Of a stretch of 64,000 nucleotides of DNA, positions 45,520-54,077 are shown one piece after another. The notes beneath the pieces are model-generated. The model searched no databases. It was not told the origin of the DNA and worked only from the letters and a program-made list of their open reading frames with translations. Positions within the stretch are counted from its first letter, which is position 1. Each line of letters begins with the position of its first letter. The stretch lies in the NCBI GenBank assembly GCA_965116945.1, contig OZ220734.1:1550001-1614000 (forward strand). The letters are read 5' to 3'. Both the position numbers and the translations under genes were made by a program. Origin of the DNA: Plut-88900 sp965116945. GTDB lineage: Bacteria; Chloroflexota; Dehalococcoidia; Plut-88900.

Positions 45520-46677
45520 CTACAGGCTCCCAAACCGGGAAATGTTATAGGCCTCCATGGGAATAGCCGTATCCAGTCCCAACACCATCTGTGCCACCAG
45601 CATTCCTGATACCGGGCCCATGCAGATTCCTCCACCCTCGTGGCCTGTGTTCAAATAGAAGCCGGGCACAGCTTCGCAAGCACCAAGGATCGGCAGGTGG
45701 TCCGCCGTATATGGCCTGAAACCCGTGTAGCACCGGATGATCTGGACTTCTGCCAATGCCGGGAAAAAGCGCACAGCCCTCGCCGCGATGCCCGTCACGG
45801 CATCCATCTGCTCGTTCGGGTCAAACTCTATGAACTCCCGACTGCTCCCAAACAGCATCGGCCCGCTCTTCGTGTGCTCAATTACGCACGCCACCAGCAG
45901 CGCCGACGCCTCTGCATCTATCGTGCGGGTGTAGGATGCTTCCATGGCCGCATGCTTGATTATTGGCGGCGCAGGCTCCGAGACCAGTATGTGCCCTCGC
46001 CTCGGCGTTACAGGAACATCTATTCCCACCATCTCCCCAATTGTCGAGCTCCAGGCCCCCGACGCGCACACCACTACGGGCGTAGAGAACTTCTCCTCCC
46101 CCGCAACCACCCCCGATATTTTCCCTTGTTCGTCCTTCTCTATCCCCGTCACGGGAGAGTAGGGCCTGACGTCAGCCCCCCCGACCCTCGCCGCCTCCGC
46201 CATAGCCCACGAAGCGAGCTGCGGCTGCACTTGCCCGTGCCCCGGGAAGAACGCGAGCCCCGGTATGTCCTCCGCCAGGTTGGGCTCCAGATCCCGTGCA
46301 GCAGGTCCTTCAACCAGCTCCGCCTCCACAGACTCGCTTTGCAGGTTTTCCACCAGCTTCTTCAGCACTTCCAGGTCCTCTTCCACCTCGGCAATCAGAG
46401 TGCTGCCGTTGACCTCATACTCCACATCGAAGGGCAATTCTTGTGCAAGGTCTTTCCACCGGCGCGCTGCCAGCTTGCCCAGCTCAAGCTCAGGGCCCGG
46501 GTGCCGGTCCGCTATCAATATCTGCCCGTCGCACGCCCCCGAGGTTCCGGATGCGATGGCGCCGCGCTCCAGCAGCGTAACCTTTGCACCCATTTTAGTA
46601 AGGTGATAGGCGGTAGAAGTCCCGACTATCCCCCCACCCACCACCACCGCGTCGACGTTAGTTGAACCGATGCTCAC
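45520..46677 (-). CDS. FAD-dependent amino acid/amine oxidase (HcnC / sarcosine oxidase beta-like)
   Basis: About 385 residues from GTG 46677; the open frame upstream lies over the preceding gene. DAVVVGGGIVGTSTAYHLTKMGAKVTLLERG is the DAO-family FAD motif, and GFRPYTADHLPILGACEAVPGFYLNTGHEGGGI is the closing block. Its GTG overlaps the TGA of the preceding gene (GTGA). With the two genes upstream it forms an HcnABC / hydroxyproline-dehydrogenase-like trio: FAD oxidase, FAD/NAD-type [2Fe-2S] protein, small [2Fe-2S] protein. Such complexes oxidise amino acids such as glycine, D-proline or opines at the membrane. Confidence 0.9.
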   Translation of the reverse strand: MSIGSTNVDAVVVGGGIVGTSTAYHLTKMGAKVTLLERGAIASGTSGACDGQILIADRHPGPELELGKLAARRWKDLAQELPFDVEYEVNGSTLIAEVEEDLEVLKKLVENLQSESVEAELVEGPAARDLEPNLAEDIPGLAFFPGHGQVQPQLASWAMAEAARVGGADVRPYSPVTGIEKDEQGKISGVVAGEEKFSTPVVVCASGAWSSTIGEMVGIDVPVTPRRGHILVSEPAPPIIKHAAMEASYTRTIDAEASALLVACVIEHTKSGPMLFGSSREFIEFDPNEQMDAVTGIAARAVRFFPALAEVQIIRCYTGFRPYTADHLPILGACEAVPGFYLNTGHEGGGICMGPVSGMLVAQMVLGLDTAIPMEAYNISRFGSL

Positions 46678-48080
46678 GATTCGCCTCGTCCCAGTTCCGC
46701 CAGGGCGCCCATTGATACCGGCTTTACTATCGGTCTGCCCGTGAAAGAACCAACTTCGTCCTGCCTCCGGCCAGTCCTTCGGGCCACAAGTGTCGCCACC
46801 GACGCGCCGCAGACTCGCCCCTGGCACATCCCCATCCCCGCCCGTGTCCTCGACTTCACCCCAGTCAGGTCATTGGCCCCACTGTCGATTGCCTCATGAA
46901 TCTGCGCCGCGGTCACCTCTTCGCACCGGCATACGACCGTGTCCGACGACGTAATGTCTAATAATCCGTCTCGGGGGCTGAACAGGTCAGCCATCATCCG
47001 GGCGAAGGGCCGAAGCTTACGCAGCCTTTCCAGGTAAGGCCTCTGACGTGCCCTCGCTTCCGACTCCGATATCATCCCCAAGGCTTCAGCCGCCGAGTAT
47101 CCTGAAATTGACCCTGCAGCCGCCGCTATATCAGACCCCCCGATTCCTGTCGTCTCCCCGGCTGCAAACACCTTGGCCACCGATGTCGCCTGCCGGTTGT
47201 CAACCTTAACGGTCCAGCCGCCGTATCCCTCTCTGAACTCATGCTCGCATTTGCACAACCGTGACAACTGTGTGTTCACCGAAAACCCGTAACCGACTGC
47301 CACCGCATCCACCAATATCGTCTTCTCTGTCCCGGGTATCGGTCGCCAGTCATCGTCTAGAGATGCAGTAACCACCCCCTCGACTTTGCCCCTGCCCCAA
47401 GCCTCGATAACCGCTTGTCCAAATCTCACCCCCACCCGAGCCTTCAACAACGGTTTTAAGTAGTCCCAACCCTCCCGGAACCGGTCCCATTGGCCCCATA
47501 ATGAGCCCGCGCTCGAAAGCCAACCTAAGGGCTTTGAGGCCTCCAGTACTGCTACTATGGTTGCTCCCGCCTCCACTAACTGCGACGTAACCGGCAGCAG
47601 GAACGGTCCTGCCCCTGACAGTATGATCTTCTTTCCAGGCAGCATCCTTTGGCTCTTGACGAGGGTCTGTGCGCCACCCAACGTCATCACCCCCGGCAGC
47701 GTCCAACCGGGAAACGGTATCGCACGGTCATATCCGCCGGTGGCCAGTACCAGGGCTCCACACTGCAGTGATTCGGCTTTGCCTTCACTCTCAAGGCCCA
47801 GGACTTGATTGTCGAACAGCCCCCAGACCGTGGTCCCAAGCTTAAGCTCGATGTTCGCATCATAGGCCCGAGCCAGGAGACGCTGACCCTTCTCGTAGGT
47901 GATGCCAAGGGCCTGCGGCCGCTCCACCTGGAACTCCCGCGGAAGTTGACGGTAGATCTGACCTCCCGGCGCGGGGTTTTCATCGATCACCACGGGCCTG
48001 AGCCCGCACTTTGATGCGGCAATCGCCGCCGACAACCCCGCGGGCCCCGCCCCGATTATCGCCAGGCCGACGCCCCTCAT
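46674..48080 (-). CDS. FAD/NAD(P)-binding oxidoreductase with [2Fe-2S] domain (HcnB / opine dehydrogenase alpha-like)
   Basis: 468 residues from ATG 48080; the frame runs upstream to 48197 without motifs. The first part is a two-dinucleotide fold (LAIIGAGPAGLSAAIAAS, PAPGGQIYRQ, ALVLATGGYDRAIPFPG). Near the C-terminus is a BFD-like [2Fe-2S] site: VVCRCEEV, then about 30 residues, then GMCQGRVC. This is the large electron-transfer subunit of HcnB/OoxA/LhpB-type dehydrogenases. It overlaps both neighbours by 4 nt (ATGA upstream, GTGA downstream), so the trio is co-translated. Confidence 0.9.
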   Translation of the reverse strand: MRGVGLAIIGAGPAGLSAAIAASKCGLRPVVIDENPAPGGQIYRQLPREFQVERPQALGITYEKGQRLLARAYDANIELKLGTTVWGLFDNQVLGLESEGKAESLQCGALVLATGGYDRAIPFPGWTLPGVMTLGGAQTLVKSQRMLPGKKIILSGAGPFLLPVTSQLVEAGATIVAVLEASKPLGWLSSAGSLWGQWDRFREGWDYLKPLLKARVGVRFGQAVIEAWGRGKVEGVVTASLDDDWRPIPGTEKTILVDAVAVGYGFSVNTQLSRLCKCEHEFREGYGGWTVKVDNRQATSVAKVFAAGETTGIGGSDIAAAAGSISGYSAAEALGMISESEARARQRPYLERLRKLRPFARMMADLFSPRDGLLDITSSDTVVCRCEEVTAAQIHEAIDSGANDLTGVKSRTRAGMGMCQGRVCGASVATLVARRTGRRQDEVGSFTGRPIVKPVSMGALAELGRGES

Positions 48081-48406
48081 CCTTCCTGCCCTCCCCCGAT
48101 TCCTTCCTGCGTGCGCACCTTCATCCCCGGAGTCGCCTTTGCCATGCACGCCCGCACGTTCGCCCTCCCATCCACTATCACCAAGCAGTCGTAACACACC
48201 CCGATTCCACAGAATATCCCCCGGGGCTCGTGTGCTTTCCTCGTATTTCTTAGTGTCCTCTCCCCGTTCGCCAGCATGACCGAGGCAACCGTTTCACCTT
48301 CAAACGCCCGCCTCAAGGTGCCGTCAATTTCAACCTCGAACCCCTCCCCCCGACGGACCACAGGTGTGCTAGTTTCACTAATTCTCATGTCGGTCAGATC
48401 TTCCAC
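48077..48406 (-). CDS. Small [2Fe-2S] protein (HcnA-like, Fer2_4)
   Basis: 109 codons from 48406, or 103 from the ATG at 48388 (MRISETS). A ferredoxin-like fold with FEVEIDGTLRRAFEGETVASVMLANG and the cluster FCGIGVCYDCLVIVDG...RACM, spacing C-x4-C-x2-C-x12-C. It matches the N-terminal (2Fe-2S) unit of HcnA and of sarcosine/opine oxidase alpha chains, here as a separate gene. It should relay electrons from the FAD subunits. It is the first gene of the trio. Confidence 0.88.
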   Translation of the reverse strand: MEDLTDMRISETSTPVVRRGEGFEVEIDGTLRRAFEGETVASVMLANGERTLRNTRKAHEPRGIFCGIGVCYDCLVIVDGRANVRACMAKATPGMKVRTQEGIGGGQEG

Positions 48407-48414
48407 ACATGGTT

Positions 48415-48437
48415 AGGGGGACGATTCCCGTCCCCCT
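48415..48437. terminator. 9-bp GC-rich hairpin upstream of the HcnABC-like genes
   Basis: AGGGGGACG (48415-48423) and CGTCCCCCT (48429-48437) pair fully with a 5-nt loop, between the deacylase stop and the small [2Fe-2S] gene. No T-run follows on the minus strand, so full termination is not certain. Confidence 0.5.
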
Positions 48438-48461
48438 TCTACGATTCTATGTTAACTCACC

Positions 48462-50171
48462 TCAACCGATCATGTCGTAGCTTCTGAGAACGTTGCCCGG
48501 CAAAGCACCCGTGCACTTGTTCTCTTCGAACGTCACGGTCCCATTCACCATGATGTATCGCATTCCTTTCGGCTTCTGTATCAACCTCTTCTCGCCACCC
48601 GGGAAATCTGTGGCGTATTCGGGCTTGTCCGTCTCGAAACCTATCTCGTCCAGGTCGTACACGATCATGTCAGCTGCCATGCCCTCTCGCAGGATACCCC
48701 TGTCCCGGAACCCGGCCAGCCATGCGGGCAGGGCGCTCATCTTGTAGTGGGCTTGCTCTAAGGTCAGTGCTCCTTCGTCCCGCACCCAATGGCTCAGCAG
48801 GTAGGTGGGCCACGTACTCGTTGTGAAGAACCTTACGTGTGCGCCGCCGTCGGAGAATGACGGGTGTGTCAATGGGTGCGTCAACGTTTCCACGTCCGCC
48901 TCATTGTTGCCCCCCACCAGCCCCGACAGGCTGTATTCCGTCTCCAGGCCCTCGTCCAGGCTCAGGTCCAGCAGTGCATCCACTGGGTCCTTCCCCTCCG
49001 CCCTCGCGATCTCCGCGATGCTCATGCCGTCGTACTTGTAGTTCCTTTCATGGACTGTCTCCAGCACATTGAGCTTGGCCCAGTCCTTGTGGAAATCCGT
49101 CTCCTCCCACTCGGCGATATCCTTCTTCATCCCGTCTCGAATCTCCTGCCGACCCAGCCTCTCAATTCTCTCTTCCCGGCTGCCTAGCAACGCCGTGAAC
49201 CAGTTCGGCATGTCGTCGAACAGGTTGAACTCGGACAGCTTGAATCTAGGGTCTATTGGCATGGCTATGGACTGGCCGTAGATGGAAAGGCCTCGGGCCT
49301 TGGCGTCCTCCACCCACGCCAGCTGCCTCTTGTACTGCTGCGGGTCTTGGTCGCTGTAGTTCAGGGCCGCGAACTGCACTGGCCGACCGCTGGCCTTGGC
49401 CATCTTCTCAACCAGCATGTCCCGGCCCTCGTCATCCGTACTCCCGAGGGTCATCGTGATCCCCCCGAGACCGTACTCCCCTAGCAGCCTCGCCATCGCC
49501 TCGAACTCGTCATCCGCTGCCACGTGGGTGGGCAGGTATCCACCCGTTGCAGGGCGGTCGGCCATGTTCTTGTTCAGCGAAAAGCCGAACGCACCCGCAT
49601 CCAGCGCCTCCCTGAAGAGTGCCAGGATCTGCTCCAGTTCTTCACGGGTAACATTGTCTCGGGTTGCTGCTTCTTCGGCCCCCATAACCCACACCCGGGC
49701 TGGCGAATAGGCGAACATCGCTCCCACATTAACCCCGGTCCCTTGCCTTTGCAGGCTGTCCAGGTATTCGGGAAATGTCACCCAGTCCCAACGGATACCT
49801 GCCCGCATCGAATGCAGTGGAATGGCCTCAATGCGGGAGTGAAGCTCCATGTTCCCTTCCCGGTCTTCGGGCCTCACCGGCGCAACTCCGTATCCGCAGT
49901 GCCCAATGGTCATCGAGGTCATCCCGTGCCACCCCGATAGACTGCAGTACGGGTCCCAGTTGATCTGACCGTCGTAATGAGCGTGCTGCTCCACAGCACC
50001 CGGCGCCACGATGCAACCCGTGGCATCCAACTCCTTAGCACCCGACCCCCGGATCCTCCCGCTTATCTGGGCGATCCTTCCACCCTTAATCCCGACATCC
50101 CCTCTGTACGCGGGTATCCCCGTCGCTTCCACCACGGTCCCATTCCTGACTACAACGTCAAATTCAGCCAT
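48462..50171 (-). CDS. D-aminoacylase / N-acyl-D-amino-acid deacylase family hydrolase
   Basis: 569 residues from ATG 50171. A metallo-amidohydrolase with DVVVRNGTVVEATGIPAYRGDVGIKGGRIAQI, the HxH metal site EQHAHYDGQINWDP, and TIGHCGYGVAPVRPED, which carries the conserved Cys seen in D-aminoacylases. The C-terminal half has SDGGAHVRFF and RGILREGMAADMIVYDLDEI. It would release free D-amino acids from N-acyl forms such as those from peptidoglycan turnover. The downstream HcnABC-like oxidase trio in the same direction could then oxidise them. That coupling is an inference. Confidence 0.9.
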   Translation of the reverse strand: MAEFDVVVRNGTVVEATGIPAYRGDVGIKGGRIAQISGRIRGSGAKELDATGCIVAPGAVEQHAHYDGQINWDPYCSLSGWHGMTSMTIGHCGYGVAPVRPEDREGNMELHSRIEAIPLHSMRAGIRWDWVTFPEYLDSLQRQGTGVNVGAMFAYSPARVWVMGAEEAATRDNVTREELEQILALFREALDAGAFGFSLNKNMADRPATGGYLPTHVAADDEFEAMARLLGEYGLGGITMTLGSTDDEGRDMLVEKMAKASGRPVQFAALNYSDQDPQQYKRQLAWVEDAKARGLSIYGQSIAMPIDPRFKLSEFNLFDDMPNWFTALLGSREERIERLGRQEIRDGMKKDIAEWEETDFHKDWAKLNVLETVHERNYKYDGMSIAEIARAEGKDPVDALLDLSLDEGLETEYSLSGLVGGNNEADVETLTHPLTHPSFSDGGAHVRFFTTSTWPTYLLSHWVRDEGALTLEQAHYKMSALPAWLAGFRDRGILREGMAADMIVYDLDEIGFETDKPEYATDFPGGEKRLIQKPKGMRYIMVNGTVTFEENKCTGALPGNVLRSYDMIG

Positions 50172-50214
50172 CGTCTCCCTCCCCGCTAACGATTAATCAG
50201 GCCTCGGCTGGTTG

Positions 50215-51444
50215 CTAGTTCGGAAATCCGTACAGCTTCGCCGTGTTGTCGCAGACCAGCTTCTTTATCTTCGCCTCATCCAGGTGCCCGAGGTGTTCAT
50301 CGATTACGGAACGGGAGTCGGGCCAGATGCAGTCGGGGTGAGGATAGTCGGAGCCCCACATTATTTTGTCCTCTCCCACCAGGTCTACCATCTCGTTGGT
50401 GAGGTGTTCGATCTGGAAAGTCGAATAGCCCTGCCTGGCCCAGTATTCGCTGGGCTTCAGGCTCAAGCCAATGTGGAACAGCTGTCTTTGATACTCCTCA
50501 TCCATGCGGAAGAGTACGTATGGGATCCAGGCGATGCCGCATTCACCGAGTACGAATTTCATATTCGGATGTCGGTCCAGGGCTCCGCTATAAATGATGC
50601 TGGCCAGGTATTCTGCACCGGCCAATTGAAACATGGTGATGAATAGCCCGTTTATGACCCACTTGTAATCGTCGAATTCCTCCACTCTCGGCATGCGAGG
50701 CTCGAGCCCCACCGTGTGGAAAGATATGGGAAGACCCGTGTCGCTGGCGGCTTCCCAGAGAGGGTCCCAGCTATTGTGGTAGAGGGGGTTCGGGGACGAG
50801 CCTATGTTAATCTCCGCCCCCCCGAGACCCAGCTCCGCCGCCCGGCGCATCTGCCCTGCCGCAATTTGGGGGTCGCTCGGGGTCAGGCAGGTCAGTCCCA
50901 CAAACCGGTCTGGGCTGGTCTGGCAGAACTCGGATATCCATTCACTGTAGGCGTTATACACGGCGGTGATGAGTTCCGGATCGTGCAGGCCGTAGCCGGG
51001 GCCGCTCGGTTCGTCGCCCATCTGGATCGTCTCAACTTCGTCAGCCTGGGTGCCAGCGAATCCGGCCAGCCCCAGCACACCGTAGATTACTTCCCCACTG
51101 ATGCCGTCGGCGTCCTGGTCCTTTATTCTCAGTTCCGGTGTTCCGGGCCGGAGGAGCCCCCTGTCAGCGTCCGAATAGAAGTTCAGCTCCTCCATTCGGT
51201 CCAGCCTGTTGGATACCCCCGCTTGATAGGGGTCCCAGCCTCCGGGTACGAGGCCGATTCCCGCCCCTCCAACCCACCCCAGGAGACCATCTTCGCCAAA
51301 CCACTGCCTGCCATCTTCCGTTTCCTTCACCACTGGCATCCTGTCCTTCAGGTGTGCCGGCGCCCGAGAAGTGAAAATGTCCTCCGGCAACCAAGGAATG
51401 TCCAGGTGGCAGTCTCCCGAGATAACTTTGCCCGTGTAACCCAT
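50215..51444 (-). CDS. Amidohydrolase-family protein (PF04909-like), paralogue 3
   Basis: 409 residues from ATG 51444. Opens MGYTGKVISGDCHLDIPWLPEDIF, where the first metal motif is DCHLD rather than HxH. It then has ISFHTVGLEPR (barrel His), FVLGECGIAWIPYVLFRMDEEY and WGSDYPHPDCIWPDSR, the strand-8 site, and ends NTAKLYGFPN. It is near-identical in layout to the next gene (51498-52730). It is probably a hydrolase or decarboxylase of an organic acid. Confidence 0.9.
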   Translation of the reverse strand: MGYTGKVISGDCHLDIPWLPEDIFTSRAPAHLKDRMPVVKETEDGRQWFGEDGLLGWVGGAGIGLVPGGWDPYQAGVSNRLDRMEELNFYSDADRGLLRPGTPELRIKDQDADGISGEVIYGVLGLAGFAGTQADEVETIQMGDEPSGPGYGLHDPELITAVYNAYSEWISEFCQTSPDRFVGLTCLTPSDPQIAAGQMRRAAELGLGGAEINIGSSPNPLYHNSWDPLWEAASDTGLPISFHTVGLEPRMPRVEEFDDYKWVINGLFITMFQLAGAEYLASIIYSGALDRHPNMKFVLGECGIAWIPYVLFRMDEEYQRQLFHIGLSLKPSEYWARQGYSTFQIEHLTNEMVDLVGEDKIMWGSDYPHPDCIWPDSRSVIDEHLGHLDEAKIKKLVCDNTAKLYGFPN

Positions 51445-51497
51445 TACAGTTCTCCTAGAAGTCCTTTCTATCTTCGCCCTCTTGTTCCGGTAAGCCC

Positions 51498-52730
51498 TCA
51501 GTTTGGGAAGCCGTAGAGCCTCGCCGTGTTGTCACACACAATCTTCTTCAGCTTGTCCTCGTCCAGGTGACCCAGGTTCTCGTCAATTACGGACCGGGAG
51601 TCCGGCCAGACGCAGTCGGGGTGCGGGTAGTCCGAGCCCCAGATGATGTTGTCTGATCCCACCATGTCCACCATCTCGTTGGTCAGGTACTCAATCTGGA
51701 AGGTGGAGTAGCCCTGCCGGTGCCAGTACTCGGACGGCTTCATCTTCAGCCCGTGCTCGCCGATCTTCCAGCGCTCTGCTTCGTCGTCCATCCGGAACAG
51801 CACGTAGGGCAGCCACCCGATGCCGCACTCACCCAGTACGAACTTCATGTTCGGGAAACGCTCGCACGCACCCGACAAAATGATGCTCGAGACAAATTCC
51901 GCCCCCGACAGCTGGAACACGGTCAGAGACACCCCTGTCATCACCGCTTTCTCCGCCGCCGTGGTCTCCCTCGTCGGAGCCCGGGGCGAAAGTCCAACCG
52001 TGTGGAACGATATAGGCAGCCCTGACTCATCTACCGCCTCCCACAACGGGTCCCATTCCTTCAAGTAAATCGGCTCCTGCGTGGAGGCGACATTGAGCTC
52101 GGTGCCTTTCAACCCAACTTCCGCAGCTTTGCGCGCCTGTACGGCAGCTTCTTCCGGGTCCCTGGCAAAAAGGCAGCCCAGCGCTGCCAACCTGTCGGGC
52201 TTCGTTCTGCAAAAGTCGGATATGTATTGGTTGTAGATTTCGAAGACTGCCAAGATGGCGTCAGGGTCGGTGAGACCGTATCCGGGCCCACTGGGTTCGT
52301 CCCCGCCTATGGCTTCCCCTGCTTCCCCGCTCGATCCAAAACCGCTGGCCAGGGCAAGCACTCCGTATAGCACCTCGCCCTTTATCCCGTCCGTGTCCTG
52401 GTCCCTTATCCTGAGCTCGGGAGTGGTGGGGTGGAACAGGCCTTGGCGAGCGTCGGTGAAGAAGTTCTTCTCTTCCATCCGATCCAGCCTCTCGTTCACC
52501 CCGGCCACGTATGGGTCCCAGAAGAGGCTTGGTTGTAACCCGATGCCCGCTCCTCCCACACATCCCAGCTGCCTGTCGCCGGCGAACCACTGCTCCCCAT
52601 CCTCCGTGTCCTTCACGCGCGGCATCTTGTCTTGCAGATGTGCAGGTGCGTTGGAGGTGAATAGGTCGGCGGGCAGCCACGGTATGTCTACGTGACAGTC
52701 CCCGGAAATCACCTTGCCTGTGTAACCCAT
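51498..52730 (-). CDS. Amidohydrolase-family protein (PF04909-like), paralogue 4
   Basis: 410 residues from ATG 52730, tandem paralogue of paralogue 3, sharing the N-terminus MGYTGKVISGDCHVDIPWLP, ISFHTVGLSPRAPT, FVLGECGIGWLPYVLFRMDDE and the WGSDYPHPDCVWPDSR block. The loops facing the pocket differ, suggesting a different substrate. GGAGGA lies upstream of the ATG. Its DxHxD motif is the same as in copies 3, 5, 6 and 7. Confidence 0.9.
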   Translation of the reverse strand: MGYTGKVISGDCHVDIPWLPADLFTSNAPAHLQDKMPRVKDTEDGEQWFAGDRQLGCVGGAGIGLQPSLFWDPYVAGVNERLDRMEEKNFFTDARQGLFHPTTPELRIRDQDTDGIKGEVLYGVLALASGFGSSGEAGEAIGGDEPSGPGYGLTDPDAILAVFEIYNQYISDFCRTKPDRLAALGCLFARDPEEAAVQARKAAEVGLKGTELNVASTQEPIYLKEWDPLWEAVDESGLPISFHTVGLSPRAPTRETTAAEKAVMTGVSLTVFQLSGAEFVSSIILSGACERFPNMKFVLGECGIGWLPYVLFRMDDEAERWKIGEHGLKMKPSEYWHRQGYSTFQIEYLTNEMVDMVGSDNIIWGSDYPHPDCVWPDSRSVIDENLGHLDEDKLKKIVCDNTARLYGFPN

Positions 52731-52806
52731 GATAGTCCTCCTCCGAAAAGACTAAACCGTGCCGTCTAAGCCAGCCCATTATCCGTTCTTGTCGATGCGA
52801 AGTCCA

Positions 52807-52917
52807 CTATTGGATAGGCTTATTTCCCTCAGCCCTAGCCCTCATCCGCTCGTCGATCTCCCGAGGCAGGAATTCGTTGTCCGAATGTACGCCGTTCCCT
52901 TGCGGTTCACTTAGCAT
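52807..52917 (-). pseudogene. C-terminal remnant of a third Rieske oxygenase
   Basis: A 36-codon frame on the minus strand contains NGVHSDNEFLPREIDERMRA followed by RAEGNKPIQ and a stop. It aligns with the last ~30 residues of the intact Rieske proteins (NGVYTPNEFLLREFNEWVRA and NGVYAPNEFLPYDFNEWVKA in the gene products at 54078 and 55248). Nothing upstream encodes the rest. It is therefore a deletion remnant of a third copy, or a small derived peptide. Confidence 0.7.
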
Positions 52918-52922
52918 TGAAG

Positions 52923-53780
52923 TTAGGTTCGCTTTTCATCCAGTCGGTCCGAAAAGAACTGACAGAGCTCGGGGTCCGGCACCTGGCCATCCGCAAATGC
53001 AAAAGTCCCGTGATCACGAATCTCTGCCGCAGCCCGCCGAATCAGTCCGAAGGTTGCACGGGCGAGCGACCCGCCAATGCTGATCCGCTTTACCCCCAGG
53101 TCCTCTAGCTGGCTCACACTCATCGGACTGCCTGCAAGTCCCATGACTACATTGATCGGTGCATCGACCTCCTTTACAAGGCGGCCGATGGTCTCCGGGT
53201 CGGTAATTCCCGGCACATAGAGGCAATCCGCACCCGCATCCCGATAGGCAATAGCCCTCGCCACAGACTCCTCGAAAGGGTCTGGGTGCCCGACGAGGTA
53301 GCACTCTGCTCTTGCGGTCACAGTAAAAGGAAACGGCAGGGAAGCCGCTGCAGCCACCGCAGCCTCAATCCTCTCCCTTGCCAGGACCCTGTCATAGAGA
53401 TCACCCGTGCCATAAGAGAAGGCATAGTCCTCGATGCTCGCGCCAACCGCACCGGTGTTCGCTACCCGGAGGATGGTGTCAGCCACCTCCTCGGGGGTGT
53501 GTCCGTAGCCATTTTCCGCATCCATGCTAACCGGAATCCGGATCGCAAGCGCGATCCGGCCAGTCTCCTCCAGGGCTGCTTCCCGGGTCAATACTCCTTC
53601 ATAGTCGGGTAGTCCCAGGCAGTACGAGATTCCTGCGCTGGTGGTTCCCACTGCGGAGAAGCCGGCGGCTTCCAGCATGCACGCACTGCCGGCATTCCAC
53701 GCGTTGGGCATGACAAATATCCCTTCAGCCAAATGCAGGTCCCTGAACGCGGCCCCTTTATCTTGCTGCCTTTCATTCAC
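52923..53780 (-). CDS. Isocitrate lyase / PEP mutase-family enzyme
   Basis: 285 residues starting at GTG 53780. A TIM-barrel of the ICL/PEPM superfamily: FVMPNAWNAGSACMLEAAGF, the metal-site strand PVSMDAENGYG, GASIEDY and a later PINVVMGLAG. The KKCGH catalytic motif of true isocitrate lyase is absent, so it is closer to oxaloacetate-hydrolase-, PEP-mutase- or carboxyphosphonoenolpyruvate-mutase-like members. It may cleave a C-C or C-P bond of an organic acid made by the nearby oxygenases and hydrolases. It is cytoplasmic and minus-strand like its neighbours. Confidence 0.85.
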   Translation of the reverse strand: MNERQQDKGAAFRDLHLAEGIFVMPNAWNAGSACMLEAAGFSAVGTTSAGISYCLGLPDYEGVLTREAALEETGRIALAIRIPVSMDAENGYGHTPEEVADTILRVANTGAVGASIEDYAFSYGTGDLYDRVLARERIEAAVAAAASLPFPFTVTARAECYLVGHPDPFEESVARAIAYRDAGADCLYVPGITDPETIGRLVKEVDAPINVVMGLAGSPMSVSQLEDLGVKRISIGGSLARATFGLIRRAAAEIRDHGTFAFADGQVPDPELCQFFSDRLDEKRT

Positions 53781-54077
53781 TATCTAACCTCCATTGGCAA
53801 ACGAACTGGCAATGAGTTTTCGTTGAACTAATCCCTCAGAATAACGTATTAGACCAGACTAATTGCAGCCGACCATTGGGCAGTTGCACGTTGGAACAAC
53901 ATTTGGGCTGCACCGTCGGCGCGATTGGACTCGTTTATCGTCCTGTCTGCCCACATGCCGTAGGCCCGCTGGTACTTCGCATTCAGGACGGGCACTACCT
54001 CGTAGATAGACTCTCGCAAGGCGAGCCGCCGGGCGGACAACTGCGCGGGCAAGAAAATCCGACCCAGCCCTGACTAC
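53781..54077. other. 297-bp gap, nothing recognised
   Basis: Short frames exist on both strands but none has domain-like sequence. I see no promoter or terminator that I would defend. It separates the PEP-mutase-like gene from the Rieske pair. Confidence 0.4.
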
